A stretch of DNA of 64,000 nt from a virus (IMGVR_UViG_3300012988_000001:1-64000), one strand, 5' to 3'. Counted from the stretch's first letter, positions 38,121 to 46,666 are shown. Translations and numbers: made by a program. The notes: generated by a model from the sequence alone, not told the origin.

Positions 38121-38504
38121 ATGAACGCAACTCATTCTCAAAATCTAAAGGCAGTTGGTGGTGTAGTTCTAATTAACCATGAAGGTAGTGAAAAACTATG
38201 TTGTCTTGAAGATATGCAGCACACCAAATATTTTACTATCGGTCAATTATTCAATGCTATCCGAGTACTAAACAACAAAGAAGTACATGAATACGGTGAC
38301 CTATGGCCCTCCTATCGCAATCGCAAAACTGGCGAAGTTTCTGCTGATTGGGAAACACTAAAAGCAGTACTTGAGAACTGCGAATCTGACTACGACTTCA
38401 TGGTAGAAGTTTGTGCACAATTGAACGAAGAAGTTCCAGAGATTGTTGAACGTAAGATTGTTCTAGAGAATCTAGAAAAACTACGCCACGGCACTCTAAT
38501 CTAA
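38121..38504 (+). CDS. Unknown protein, 127 aa
   Basis: GAAAGGAGTCGAAATT before the ATG. Beta start (KAVGGVVLINHEGSEKLCC) then helices (ETLKAVLENCESDYDFMVEV). No family recognised; first of three genes from the promoter at 38058. Confidence 0.85.
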   Translation: MNATHSQNLKAVGGVVLINHEGSEKLCCLEDMQHTKYFTIGQLFNAIRVLNNKEVHEYGDLWPSYRNRKTGEVSADWETLKAVLENCESDYDFMVEVCAQLNEEVPEIVERKIVLENLEKLRHGTLI

Positions 38505-38514
38505 TAGGTAAATT

Positions 38515-38772
38515 ATGGAATTTAAAACACAACAAGTTATCGATGCAATAAACGCTGCTGGTATTACAGCAGTAAAAATCGATGCACCAATATTTGAATT
38601 GAAAGTTGGGACTGGTACAACTCCAGTTACTGTATATTCAGCTAAAGGTGATTCAATCGAAGAAGGGATCGAGTACATCATCGGTTTTAAACCGCTAGTT
38701 GTATTTGTAAAAGATGTATTCATTGAAGGTGACGGGACCGTTATCTTCAGGTATGCAACTATAGCACTATAA
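38515..38772 (+). CDS. Unknown protein, 85 aa
   Basis: TAATAGGTAAATT upstream. Helix-strand pattern with Val/Ile-rich second half (FKPLVVFVKDVFIEG). No family recognised. Confidence 0.82.
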   Translation: MEFKTQQVIDAINAAGITAVKIDAPIFELKVGTGTTPVTVYSAKGDSIEEGIEYIIGFKPLVVFVKDVFIEGDGTVIFRYATIAL

Positions 38773-38806
38773 AATCTAATAACATTTATTAAAAGGGAAT
38801 TTAAAA

Positions 38807-39115
38807 ATGGAAAACGAAAACAAATTTGATATGTTCGCAAGCCTAGCTGACCGTGATTTCAACGAAATCGAAAATGAAGAAGTTGAGCTAGTAAGTGTAA
38901 CTGCTAAAGCTGAAGGTAACAGTTCTAAGAAATTACGTACCGTTACTGTTCGCTCTCAAGAAGAGTACGAAACCTTTATTGAAAGTGTTCATTTCGAAAC
39001 GCTAAAGCACCCAACTACTGGAGAAGAATATCAAGTTAAAGTTACAGTACTTAAACCTGAAGTCAATCCACTAGAGAACATGCGTCCTGTATTTGCTTAC
39101 AGCACAAATCACTAA
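38807..39115 (+). CDS. Unknown acidic protein, 102 aa
   Basis: AAAGGGAATTTAAAA upstream. Acidic N-terminal half (RDFNEIENEEVELVS), C-terminal strands. No family recognised. Terminator directly after. Confidence 0.85.
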   Translation: MENENKFDMFASLADRDFNEIENEEVELVSVTAKAEGNSSKKLRTVTVRSQEEYETFIESVHFETLKHPTTGEEYQVKVTVLKPEVNPLENMRPVFAYSTNH

Positions 39116-39118
39116 GAC

Positions 39119-39150
39119 AAATAGCAGGGATTTCCCTGCTATTTTTTTAA
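39119..39150 (+). terminator. Rho-independent terminator
   Basis: AATAGCAGGG/CCCTGCTATT stem, loop ATTT, seven T residues. Confidence 0.95.
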
Positions 39151-39169
39151 TTAAAAAACGGAGGATACT

Positions 39170-39952
39170 ATGAAAAGCCTTAAAGAGATTCGCGACTATC
39201 AAGAAAGCGAATACGTTAAAATTAAAGATTTGAGTAGGAAGATTCACCACAAACTACTATCCAGATTATCCTTCCATGAATTAATGGATGATAATTTTGA
39301 TGCTATTGGTATAGAAGATAAGTACAATAAAACCATTCGTCCTTTAATTGTAGAGTACAAAAAGAATCTACGCGAGATGATCAATGATCACTTAGTGAAA
39401 TTCATTGAGGGATGGGCGTTTGTGCATCCTGAAGGTCGTTGGGGGATTTGGAAAGAAGATGGTAATATTTGTAGTGTTACCGATTATAGTATTGTTGATA
39501 ACTTCAATGATTATATTTTTGATCTAGAAATTGACGAGTACTGTCAACTTGTTTATGACATGCTAGATGATTACAAAATCCAACCATTCTGGCAACAATC
39601 TTATACTCTATATGGTGATGGTTATCGTAAGTATATCAGTAGTGCAAACAATGCTGAGTACTATATCAAAAACAATCGTAACCAGTTCAAGGGATATAAA
39701 GCCAATTATGAAGTACTTGCAGAGTTGGCAGAGCATACTAATAGTCTTCCTTATAAGATGAACCTACCCCCAATGCCGAATGATGTTTGCAGTTCGTTAC
39801 GCAGTAATGAATTACAAGATTGTGTTAAACACCATCGAGTACTCCATGCGTTCTTTGAGAAATATGGAGATGATCCAAAAGCGGGGGCATATTATAGTAG
39901 TGACCACAAAGATGGTACAATAACATTCTGTAGGAGTGATATAGATTTATGA
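39170..39952 (+). CDS. Unknown protein, 260 aa
   Basis: AACGGAGGATACT before the ATG. Helical first 90 residues (EYVKIKDLSRKIHHKLLSRL), then Trp-rich WAFVHPEGRWGIWKED and Tyr-rich segments. Acidic. Paired with 39949 by an ATGA junction. No family recognised; no promoter visible between the terminator and the start. Confidence 0.86.
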   Translation: MKSLKEIRDYQESEYVKIKDLSRKIHHKLLSRLSFHELMDDNFDAIGIEDKYNKTIRPLIVEYKKNLREMINDHLVKFIEGWAFVHPEGRWGIWKEDGNICSVTDYSIVDNFNDYIFDLEIDEYCQLVYDMLDDYKIQPFWQQSYTLYGDGYRKYISSANNAEYYIKNNRNQFKGYKANYEVLAELAEHTNSLPYKMNLPPMPNDVCSSLRSNELQDCVKHHRVLHAFFEKYGDDPKAGAYYSSDHKDGTITFCRSDIDL

Positions 39953-40830
39953 AGTTAAAATTGATTTATGATTCTGATGCATATTGTGGTGTTGGTGATG
40001 ATATTTGCATGGAAGAAGATGATGATCCGGGATATTGCTCGGACCAGTATGTAAACAGTCGTCATGACCATGAGCGTACTGATTACCGAGAATTACTACA
40101 TCGTCAAATGAATAAGTACTGCCGCAGTAAGGCCAGAACCCAAGACATGCATTTGGTTGATGTACCAGATGAGATTATGTTGCAATACATGCTCGAAGGG
40201 GTTTACGATTTGGATTGGATTGCTTTCAATCTAAAAGACTATCGCATCAGTATCTCGAATACTGCATGGGGTGCGTTACGCTATGGTGAAGAACGTCGCT
40301 ATGGTCGTGGTGGTTCAGTTTCTGCCAATGGGGGTGTCCCTAACCAGCGTTTCTTTGAGTTCAACATCTCTGCAACCAGTGCGTATGATGCACAGAACTC
40401 TGCTAGAGAGGATTATATGCTTGTCCCTGATGGGGAGCACTATAAGAATATCAAAGAGGCTCTAGAGCCTTACGTGCAGTTTAGATTGGCACAACATTTC
40501 TCTACGTGTAGTGATATGATTCGCAGTACTCAAGATTTTGGAAAAAGCGACTGTCGTTACGGTGGTTATGAGATAGAAGAAGATGGTTTGTGGTATGAGG
40601 ACCAAACTCTTGATACTATGCTTTCCATGAAGCGTGTATTCCAACCGGACGAGCATAAGTGTCGTGATTCTTGGGATATTCGCTATGATACATTCTTGAT
40701 GTGTATGGAGTTCTGGAGAGAGGACCATCCATCTTTCCTAGCGATCCGTCAATATTTGTCGGATTACGAAATTGAGTCCTTCCGTCTTCTTGATGAGCGT
40801 ATCAAGCGTAAGGTTTCTGGGACAAACTAA
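39949..40830 (+). CDS. Unknown protein, 293 aa
   Basis: ATGA junction with 39170. Rich in Tyr, Asp and Arg; segments RYGEERRYGRGGSVSANGG and CMEFWREDHPSFLAIRQYL. No domain recognised. The stop is followed at once by a promoter and then a long non-coding stretch. Confidence 0.86.
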   Translation: MKLKLIYDSDAYCGVGDDICMEEDDDPGYCSDQYVNSRHDHERTDYRELLHRQMNKYCRSKARTQDMHLVDVPDEIMLQYMLEGVYDLDWIAFNLKDYRISISNTAWGALRYGEERRYGRGGSVSANGGVPNQRFFEFNISATSAYDAQNSAREDYMLVPDGEHYKNIKEALEPYVQFRLAQHFSTCSDMIRSTQDFGKSDCRYGGYEIEEDGLWYEDQTLDTMLSMKRVFQPDEHKCRDSWDIRYDTFLMCMEFWREDHPSFLAIRQYLSDYEIESFRLLDERIKRKVSGTN

Positions 40831-40847
40831 TAAAAATGTGATATAAT
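40819..40847 (+). promoter_or_regulatory. Promoter leading into the non-coding stretch
   Basis: -35 GGGACA (40819-40824), 17-base spacer ending GTGA, -10 TATAAT (40842-40847), start near 40854, inside the 5' arm of the following hairpin. Confidence 0.72.
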
Positions 40848-40849
40848 AT

Positions 40850-40884
40850 AGGGGTAGAGTCGTGCAGTCTCTACCCTTTTTCAA
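40850..40884 (+). terminator. Terminator adjacent to a promoter
   Basis: GGGGTAGAG/CTCTACCC stem with TTTTT. It can terminate the 39170-40830 operon; the promoter start falls inside its 5' arm, so the new transcript has only a shortened stem. Confidence 0.75.
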
Positions 40885-41500
40885 TTCTGAATGGCTCCAG
40901 TTCTGGAGATTAAAAAGCACCTGATTCACTCGAAAATGTAGAGGACAGTTGAGTAGTTCATTCAGTACGATTTGCAGAAGATACCCGTTAGGAGATGGCA
41001 TAGTTAATACCACCCACGGCAATGCGGCAAATAAAACTGGGATTCGTAATACTAATACTCCCAGCGTGTACACGGCACGATAGACATATAGGACTCGCAC
41101 CTACCAAATGTATAAGGGAATCACCTTATTTTGTGCGACGTTATTTTAGGGCTAGCCCTAGTTGCGTCCAGAATTTGAGTGATAAGTACAGTAACAGTTC
41201 ATGTTGTTATTGTATTAAGCGTACTAAGACTACGACCGTTGCATAGAACCGCGATAGGAAGAAACCGGGCAACCCGCTTCCGTTCTGTATGAAATTCGTG
41301 ACATGAAATGATGACACCACCAGCGTCAAAGCATTTATCTTCCCCACCCAGTGGGGGGATGAAATTGAATCAACAAACCTCGTCAATAACTAAAGTACAA
41401 ACAATTCAAAAGAATGAGATGGAATGAACGAAGTGAATTTCAACTCGTTCTAAATCATTACGCAAGTAATGATTCATTGCTTTGTATATCAACAAAGAGA
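40885..41500 (+). ncRNA. Putative long structured RNA, about 600 bases
   Basis: No convincing gene in 40831-41507. A promoter precedes it and several perfect stems follow one another: CTGGGA/TCCCAG (about 41036-41064), ATAAGG/CCTTAT (41112-41129), the palindrome TAGGGCTAGCCCTA (41147-41160) enclosed by GACG/CGTC, GGAAG...CTTCC enclosing CGGG/CCCG (about 41257-41281), CCCCAC/GTGGGG (about 41343-41357), and ATCATTAC-GCAA-GTAATGAT (about 41454-41473). No tRNA was found. This could be a phage ornate RNA (GOLLD/ROOL-like in size) or several small RNAs; class not determined. Confidence 0.5.
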
Positions 41501-41507
41501 AATAGCA

Positions 41508-42017
41508 ATGTTAAAAGTGGTATATAAACAGAAAGATGGTACTGAATTCAATTCACTACCTGAGTCCTTTACTGGCTATATGATTTCCAAATACGAGATC
41601 TCAACGCATTCTATAATTGAGTACCGTAAAGGTGAAATCATAGGGAATATAAAATTCCGTCCCACAAAAACACCTGTTATCTTTACTGTAGAGTATAATG
41701 GATATAATGAAATGCGTTATACTAATGGAAAAATACTAACCGTCTGGAACCAGAATGGAAAAATAATGGAAGGTGAGTGTCGTCAATTTTCGGCTGACGG
41801 TGATCTCACCGGAATTGAGTACTACCATAAGGGCAATAAAGTAACACAAGATATTCAATCATTCTTAGGTACTGATAAACCACTCAAGGATTATCGATTC
41901 GGAGAAGATGATATCTTTAACCTATACATGTTGTATGGGAGTAAATTTAAATTTTATAATGAATATAAACAGGATAGTAAGTACTTCGATGAGGTAGCAA
42001 ACTTCTGTTTAAAATGA
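41508..42017 (+). CDS. Unknown protein with MORN-like repeats, 169 aa
   Basis: Start MLKVVYKQKDG with AAAGAGAAATAGCA upstream, not the ATG at 41469, which lies in the hairpin. The middle has turn-rich repeats YTNGKILTVWNQNGKIMEG and FSADGDLTGIEYYHKGNKV, like MORN/antitoxin-type repeats. The C-terminus GEDDIFNLYMLYGSKFKFY recalls the FQxS motif region without the key residues. Function unknown. Confidence 0.83.
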   Translation: MLKVVYKQKDGTEFNSLPESFTGYMISKYEISTHSIIEYRKGEIIGNIKFRPTKTPVIFTVEYNGYNEMRYTNGKILTVWNQNGKIMEGECRQFSADGDLTGIEYYHKGNKVTQDIQSFLGTDKPLKDYRFGEDDIFNLYMLYGSKFKFYNEYKQDSKYFDEVANFCLK

Positions 42018-42028
42018 AAGGAAACTAT

Positions 42029-42550
42029 ATGGCAGACAAGGATATGTCAATACATTATAGTTCAGGCAACGACCACTGGACCACTCCTATTGAGTTGTTC
42101 AACGCATTAAATGCGTTATGGGGATTTACAGTAGATGTTGCTTGCGAAATAGAAACAGCGTTGTGTCATAAATTCTACACACCCGCTGAAGATGGGCTAA
42201 TGCAAGATTGGAGTAATGAAACATGGTGGATGAATCCCCCATACTCCGATTTAAAACCTTGGCTACAAAAAGCATCTGCATCACACAGGTACAATGAAAA
42301 CAGTAATGGACTTATATTAGTTCCATCCAGAACTGATACAAAAGCATTTCAAGATTACGCTGTACCTGATTGCACATGCATGTGTTTCATTAAAGGTCGT
42401 ATTAAATTTGGTGATCCAAATAATACAGACCCAAATAAGAAACAACACCCAGCACCCTTCCCAAGTGTTATCATCGTATTTGATAATGACTTAACGGAAG
42501 AAAAACTTAATTACCTACGCAGTATTGGAAGAGTAATGAAAAATGTCTAA
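42029..42550 (+). CDS. Phage Dam-like DNA N6-adenine methyltransferase
   Basis: ATG at 42029 with AAAGGAAACTAT upstream; the ATGA at 42014 is the alternative. HWTTPIELFNALNALWGFTV, DVACE and WWMNPPYSDLKPW (NPPY near residues 68-71) are hallmarks of the phage Dam family (PF05869): the D-P-P-Y/N-P-P-Y motif contacts the target adenine and S-adenosylmethionine. RIKFGDPN and PFPSVIIVF complete the family. Length 173 fits. Likely protects phage DNA from restriction or marks it; target site unknown. Confidence 0.92.
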   Translation: MADKDMSIHYSSGNDHWTTPIELFNALNALWGFTVDVACEIETALCHKFYTPAEDGLMQDWSNETWWMNPPYSDLKPWLQKASASHRYNENSNGLILVPSRTDTKAFQDYAVPDCTCMCFIKGRIKFGDPNNTDPNKKQHPAPFPSVIIVFDNDLTEEKLNYLRSIGRVMKNV

Positions 42551-43076
42551 ATGCGTTTTTATATACGGACGTATGAATCCATGCCATTTGGGTCATGGTA
42601 AAGTTTTTGAACAAGCCTTGGGATTACGAGATACTAATACTGATGTTCGTTTATATTTAAGTTCATCACAGGATAGTACTAAAAATCCTTTACCAAGAGA
42701 TTTACGTCAGTACTTTATTAGTAAGTTCTTTCCTAATATGGAAAGTACTATACAAGATGTAGATGTTAAAAATTTATTTGAAATCATGACTTCACTTGAT
42801 GGTGAATATGATGAAATTATATTTGTCGGTGGTTCTGATAGAGCCGAAGATTTTCAAAAAACACTTGACCGATATAACGGAACGTTGTATAATTTCAAAT
42901 CAATACAAACCGTTCTTGCTGGTGAAGATAGAACTGGATGTATATACAGTAGTACGTTGATGCGTCAGTCGGTACAGAATGATGATTTCCAAACATTCAA
43001 GATTTGTTTACCGGGAGATGATGAGTACTTAAAGTATGAGATGTTCTGTGGTGTTCAAACTTATATGAGGAAATGA
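42543..43076 (+). CDS. HxGH nucleotidyltransferase (NadM/cytidylyltransferase fold), 177 aa
   Basis: Overlaps the methyltransferase by 8 bases. FIYGRMNPCHLGHGKVFEQAL carries the HxGH signature (H15, H18), SSSQDSTKNPL the phosphate loop region, IIFVGGSDRAEDF the mid-strand, and YSSTLMRQSV (about 135-144) the second nucleotide-binding motif S-S-T-x-x-R. Family members transfer AMP or CMP to small molecules such as NMN or pantetheine phosphate. An NAD-rebuilding role is possible, but the substrate cannot be read from sequence. Confidence 0.87.
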   Translation: MSKCVFIYGRMNPCHLGHGKVFEQALGLRDTNTDVRLYLSSSQDSTKNPLPRDLRQYFISKFFPNMESTIQDVDVKNLFEIMTSLDGEYDEIIFVGGSDRAEDFQKTLDRYNGTLYNFKSIQTVLAGEDRTGCIYSSTLMRQSVQNDDFQTFKICLPGDDEYLKYEMFCGVQTYMRK

Positions 43077-43077
43077 T

Positions 43078-43371
43078 ATGGATCTAGATTTAGCACCAGC
43101 TCCTGCTGTACTATGGGCTGAAAATGAGAGTACTGGATACCGTCACGTTGGGGTAATGAGTGAAGGTCGAAAGATATTTGTTGTTGCTTCGCACTTGACA
43201 GATGGTTACTGGACGTGTAAAGTAATCCCTATGGGCTATTCATACACGAAAGATGAAATGTCAGATTTGGCATATCTTTTCAATGGTTTTATGCGTGAGC
43301 TAATGGATTTCCTAGAGCGTGATGAAGAAATCACCCACGACGATATCCTTGAATTCTTGGGGCATATATGA
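43078..43371 (+). CDS. Unknown acidic protein, 97 aa
   Basis: Starts one base after the preceding stop with GAGGAAATGAT upstream. Beta-rich then helical (KDEMSDLAYLFNGFMRELMD). ATGA junction with the next gene. No family recognised. Confidence 0.84.
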   Translation: MDLDLAPAPAVLWAENESTGYRHVGVMSEGRKIFVVASHLTDGYWTCKVIPMGYSYTKDEMSDLAYLFNGFMRELMDFLERDEEITHDDILEFLGHI

Positions 43372-43607
43372 GTCTAGTAATTGACGGAGTTGAAATCCAA
43401 GATGACTGTACTGTACTTGAGGGATTGTCCTTTTTGCATGTGTACTTTAAAGGGCTACGTAACAGTACTAAAGAATTTTTAGAGAGTGTTCAGAATGAAA
43501 CAGTTTACGTTAGTTATACTAACGAAGATGAATTCTATGAATATCCTCAAGCAATGATTATATACCTAGGCAACAATACGCTTTACGTATCTAGCTGGTT
43601 AAACTAA
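43368..43607 (+). CDS. Unknown acidic protein, 79 aa
   Basis: ATGA junction. MSLVIDGVEIQDDCTVLEG then a Tyr-rich strand region. No family recognised. Confidence 0.82.
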   Translation: MSLVIDGVEIQDDCTVLEGLSFLHVYFKGLRNSTKEFLESVQNETVYVSYTNEDEFYEYPQAMIIYLGNNTLYVSSWLN

Positions 43608-43616
43608 GGAGCACCA

Positions 43617-44234
43617 ATGTTATTATCTTCTGAAACTTTTGCACGGTATCATCGCATGGGACTTTCCCCGCGTCCGGTTCGTGGAAAAGCCAAAGACCAA
43701 GACCTAGCTGTGGCTTATTACTTCGATAATGTACAATATGTATTCAATGATTACGGTACATACGAAGAAGAGTCGAATGCTGAAGACATGAACCTAGCTG
43801 TTCAAAATCTTCAAGAAATCATTAACAGTGAACGTCATGACAAAGTTAAATCGGTACTTGAGCACATTCAGTCTCAGATGAAAGTACCACTATGGGTTGA
43901 GATTGCTTTAGACCCACAACTCGGAGTCACTTTCGGAAGTTCGGAAGGTAGTATTGCTGAGATGATTATGGATTTCCCAAGTGTTGAGAAGTTCGAAGAG
44001 TACAAAGAACGTATCATTGAACAACTTCGTTCATTAGGTGCAGACCTTGATAAAATGCCACCAATTGAAGATGTAAAAGAATTCATTGTAATCCCAACTG
44101 ATTCGAAGTATGATGTTGTTTTCAAAGACATGAAAGTAGATGGTGTAATCGTTGAAATCATGGATGACGACGATGGGTACTATATCGAAATCGATATGGA
44201 TGGTGATGATGACGACGATGATGAGGATGACTAA
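43617..44234 (+). CDS. Unknown protein with poly-Asp tail, 205 aa
   Basis: TAAGGAGCACCA upstream. Helical middle (DMNLAVQNLQEIINSERH) and a strongly acidic C-terminus: the last 13 residues are nearly all Asp/Glu. Such tails can mimic DNA or compete for basic proteins. TAATG junction with the HD gene. No family recognised. Confidence 0.85.
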   Translation: MLLSSETFARYHRMGLSPRPVRGKAKDQDLAVAYYFDNVQYVFNDYGTYEEESNAEDMNLAVQNLQEIINSERHDKVKSVLEHIQSQMKVPLWVEIALDPQLGVTFGSSEGSIAEMIMDFPSVEKFEEYKERIIEQLRSLGADLDKMPPIEDVKEFIVIPTDSKYDVVFKDMKVDGVIVEIMDDDDGYYIEIDMDGDDDDDDEDD

Positions 44235-44935
44235 TGCCAAAAACTGACTATTCCAAACTACGCACTAAAGTACTAGGCATCATTGAAGGGTTGGCTTTAG
44301 CTGACCCGGACTACAATGAACTACGTCGCCTACTTACTTTCTGTGAAGGTATTCATACAAATACCCGCAAAGATGGCTCACGTGAGTTCAGCCACCAGCT
44401 AGAAATGATTGCTTATGCAATCACTTTCCACTCCCAATTAACAGACCCATTATCGGTGTACTGTGCTATTTTAGTACATGATGTTCTTGAAGACTATCCA
44501 GAACAGCGTGGTTCTATGTTAGCTGAATTCCCAAGTGTAGTGGACTTGAGTACTCGCCTATCTAAGTTCAAAGATTCATCACATGATGAAGATACTTACT
44601 ACGGATATTTTTCAAGTCTTGCTAATTGTCCAGTTTGTAGTATTGTGAAACTAATTGACCGTGTTCACAATCTCAGTACTGCACCGGGTGTATTCAGTGT
44701 AGCTAAACTACGTGAGTATATTCGCGAAACCGAGAACTATTACTTCGGGTTAATTCGTGAATGTAAATTGCGTTATGAGAATCGTAGTGTGTATGAGAAT
44801 TTGAAATTTGTATTGACTACTCAAGTTAATACTATTAGTGCTCTACTACCACTACCACCAGCTAATGCACACCCACAACCTGACCCGGAACCAACTGAAA
44901 AGCGGAAGTTGGACTGCAACTACAATAGCCTATGA
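44234..44935 (+). CDS. HD-domain protein resembling SpoT/MESH1 hydrolase
   Basis: 233 residues. RKDGSREFSHQLEMIAYAIT (His near 52), AILVHDVLEDYPEQRG (HD near 81-82, with ED two residues on) and IVKLIDRVHNLS (Asp near 141) match the order H...HD..ED...D-R-[LV]-H-N of RelA/SpoT-type HD hydrolases such as MESH1. These cleave (p)ppGpp or NADPH using Mn2+. A phage version could lower host alarmone during infection. Substrate is inference. Followed by a small membrane protein with ATGA junction. Confidence 0.86.
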   Translation: MPKTDYSKLRTKVLGIIEGLALADPDYNELRRLLTFCEGIHTNTRKDGSREFSHQLEMIAYAITFHSQLTDPLSVYCAILVHDVLEDYPEQRGSMLAEFPSVVDLSTRLSKFKDSSHDEDTYYGYFSSLANCPVCSIVKLIDRVHNLSTAPGVFSVAKLREYIRETENYYFGLIRECKLRYENRSVYENLKFVLTTQVNTISALLPLPPANAHPQPDPEPTEKRKLDCNYNSL

Positions 44936-45150
44936 GAACGTTCAAAAATAAATTTAGGATTTTGATTAACAAATTACTAATTGTTATTATTTGGTTTATT
45001 ATGTTAATCTACTTTTGTGGACTATCTATTATTCCAATTAGTTCCATGTACATATTGTATGCGATTTCATGTGTGGTTGTAGTGTATGGTGGGTGTTGGT
45101 TCATGCATTTATTGGATGAAGCTAATAAAAAAATACGAAATCGTAATTGA
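44932..45150 (+). CDS. Small membrane protein, 72 aa
   Basis: ATGA junction. Two hydrophobic segments, KLLIVIIWFIMLIYFCGLSI (about 14-33) and MYILYAISCVVVVYGGCWFM (about 39-58), with a basic N-terminus and a charged C-terminus. Inner-membrane hairpin topology expected. Function unknown. Confidence 0.82.
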   Translation: MRTFKNKFRILINKLLIVIIWFIMLIYFCGLSIIPISSMYILYAISCVVVVYGGCWFMHLLDEANKKIRNRN

Positions 45151-45190
45151 CAAGACGATACAAACCCACTATAATGTGGGTTTTCTTTTA
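45147..45190 (+). promoter_or_regulatory. Nested promoter and terminator
   Basis: -35 TTGACA (45147-45152), 17-base spacer, -10 TATAAT (45170-45175). AAACCCAC (45162-45169) and GTGGGTTT form a stem whose loop is exactly the -10 TATAAT, followed by TCTTTT: upstream transcripts terminate here and a new one starts. Confidence 0.88.
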
Positions 45191-45208
45191 ACTGAAAAGT
45201 GAGGTTGT

Positions 45209-45847
45209 ATGAATAGCATTGAAGCATCAGAAATCAATGTCCCTAGTATTCTGAATTCTATTGAATTTATGATCAAGATGAGTACTAAAGGTATCTTCTT
45301 GGACGCTCTTGGGTTTCGCGTTTATGGTGATAGTTCCTATCAGAAACTAGAAACTGAATCACATCCATATGAAAGTGGACGCCCATCAATTAAAACTGAA
45401 TATTTATACTGTGCTCAACCAACTATCCGAACATTTTTTGGTGGTAGTAGACCAGCACTTATGTACTGTTCCACCCGTTTTGTGGGTGATATTCGTGGTC
45501 TACGTTCTAACCTAATCTCATACGATTACCGAGATAAAGAATGGGCGATCAAGGTTGAACAACCAAACCAACATTTCACAGTAACCCACAAGATTGAACC
45601 CGGTAATGTACCAACTGATCAAATTCAGGATATCAATGATGAAGCTGAAATGTTCCAGTACTCATTGACAAATCCATCAGTACCTGATATTGTATTTCAA
45701 GCTGCTCGTCGGATGATGGAGCTAATTCAGATCAGTCCACAAGTTGATGCAATTACTATGCGTATGGATAGTGTAGTTGTAGATTTGGAGTACTTGGATC
45801 TAGAAGAAGAATTTAACAGGAAGCAACAAGGCTTCCAGAACTTTTAA
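45209..45847 (+). CDS. FQxS paralog 31, 212 aa, outlying member
   Basis: GTGAGGTTGT before the ATG. Helix VPSILNSIEFMIKMST; motif EAEMFQYSLTNPS near residue 147, helix DIVFQAARRMMELI; tail VDAITMRMDSVVVDLE. Separated from the main block by 9 kb of unrelated genes. Confidence 0.86.
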   Translation: MNSIEASEINVPSILNSIEFMIKMSTKGIFLDALGFRVYGDSSYQKLETESHPYESGRPSIKTEYLYCAQPTIRTFFGGSRPALMYCSTRFVGDIRGLRSNLISYDYRDKEWAIKVEQPNQHFTVTHKIEPGNVPTDQIQDINDEAEMFQYSLTNPSVPDIVFQAARRMMELIQISPQVDAITMRMDSVVVDLEYLDLEEEFNRKQQGFQNF

Positions 45848-45886
45848 GGAGTAGTAAGGCAAGTTTATTCACAAGGATCGTGAACT

Positions 45887-46618
45887 ATGTTAGATAGAAT
45901 TAAATTTGCACAAGAACTCGCAAACGAGCTAAACATGGCTAGTTTCCAAGCACTAAATCCAATCATGGCAGAATACGCAACTGCGGCGGCTTCGTCAGGG
46001 GTACAGTGCGGTCAAGCTAATCTATTGGCTGATGTTTATAGTGAAGTACAGGGTATGCAGTACTCGGTAAAATCATATAAAGATAAGTTTGTGGGGATGT
46101 ATATGAAAGGGGAAGTAGAAGAGGAAAGACGTTTCACGGACTTCATTATTGAAAGACGTGTGTCTGGAGTCTCGAATCCTAATGCTGAACCTGATTTAGT
46201 ACTTAAGGAAGTACTACAGGATATCATGGAAAATGAACAAAAAAGTAAAGAAAAGTACAATGTACACACTACAGAGACTGTCTTGCTTGGATATTCCGAA
46301 GATGAACAGTATTATTATTTCCGACTAACGGAAGTACCTTACGTATACGATTTCCCTGAGAGTGTAAGTGAGAAGACTTTTACTGAACGTAGTAAGAACT
46401 TCCATAAGCACGAAGGGAACAGGAGAAGTATTGACGGCTACAATGAAGATGGTGTTCAAGTGTACGAATGGGTACACCCAAACAACTCAACTTATACCCG
46501 TTGTTTGAAGAAGCGTTATGACTTACAAGATGCTGATTCATTCTACTTCAAAATAGAAAAACAAAAATACCAACGACCAGATGAAAGTACTCTAATGGGT
46601 ATGGTTTCATTGATGTAG
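45887..46618 (+). CDS. Unknown protein, 243 aa
   Basis: Start MLDRIKFAQELANEL after GGATCGTGAACT. Helical N-terminus and Ala-rich segment (YATAAASSGVQCGQANLLA), charged middle, Tyr-rich C-terminus. No FQxS motif and no family recognised. Confidence 0.84.
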   Translation: MLDRIKFAQELANELNMASFQALNPIMAEYATAAASSGVQCGQANLLADVYSEVQGMQYSVKSYKDKFVGMYMKGEVEEERRFTDFIIERRVSGVSNPNAEPDLVLKEVLQDIMENEQKSKEKYNVHTTETVLLGYSEDEQYYYFRLTEVPYVYDFPESVSEKTFTERSKNFHKHEGNRRSIDGYNEDGVQVYEWVHPNNSTYTRCLKKRYDLQDADSFYFKIEKQKYQRPDESTLMGMVSLM

Positions 46619-46624
46619 TTTTAT

Positions 46625-46655
46625 TATGTACACGCTTCGGCGTGTACTTCTTTCT
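46625..46655 (+). terminator. UUCG-loop terminator
   Basis: GTACACGC-TTCG-GCGTGTAC stem then TTCTTTCT. GTAC sites at both ends of the stem. Confidence 0.88.
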
Positions 46656-46666
46656 GGAGAATACAA

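Noticed and set aside
41022-41246. Open frame of 74 codons in the structured stretch
   Set aside because: No ribosome site, Cys/Arg/Ser-rich random look, runs through several perfect hairpins.
40885-41500. tRNA genes in the non-coding stretch
   Set aside because: No T-loop (GTTCGAATC-like) paired with an acceptor stem was found on either strand.
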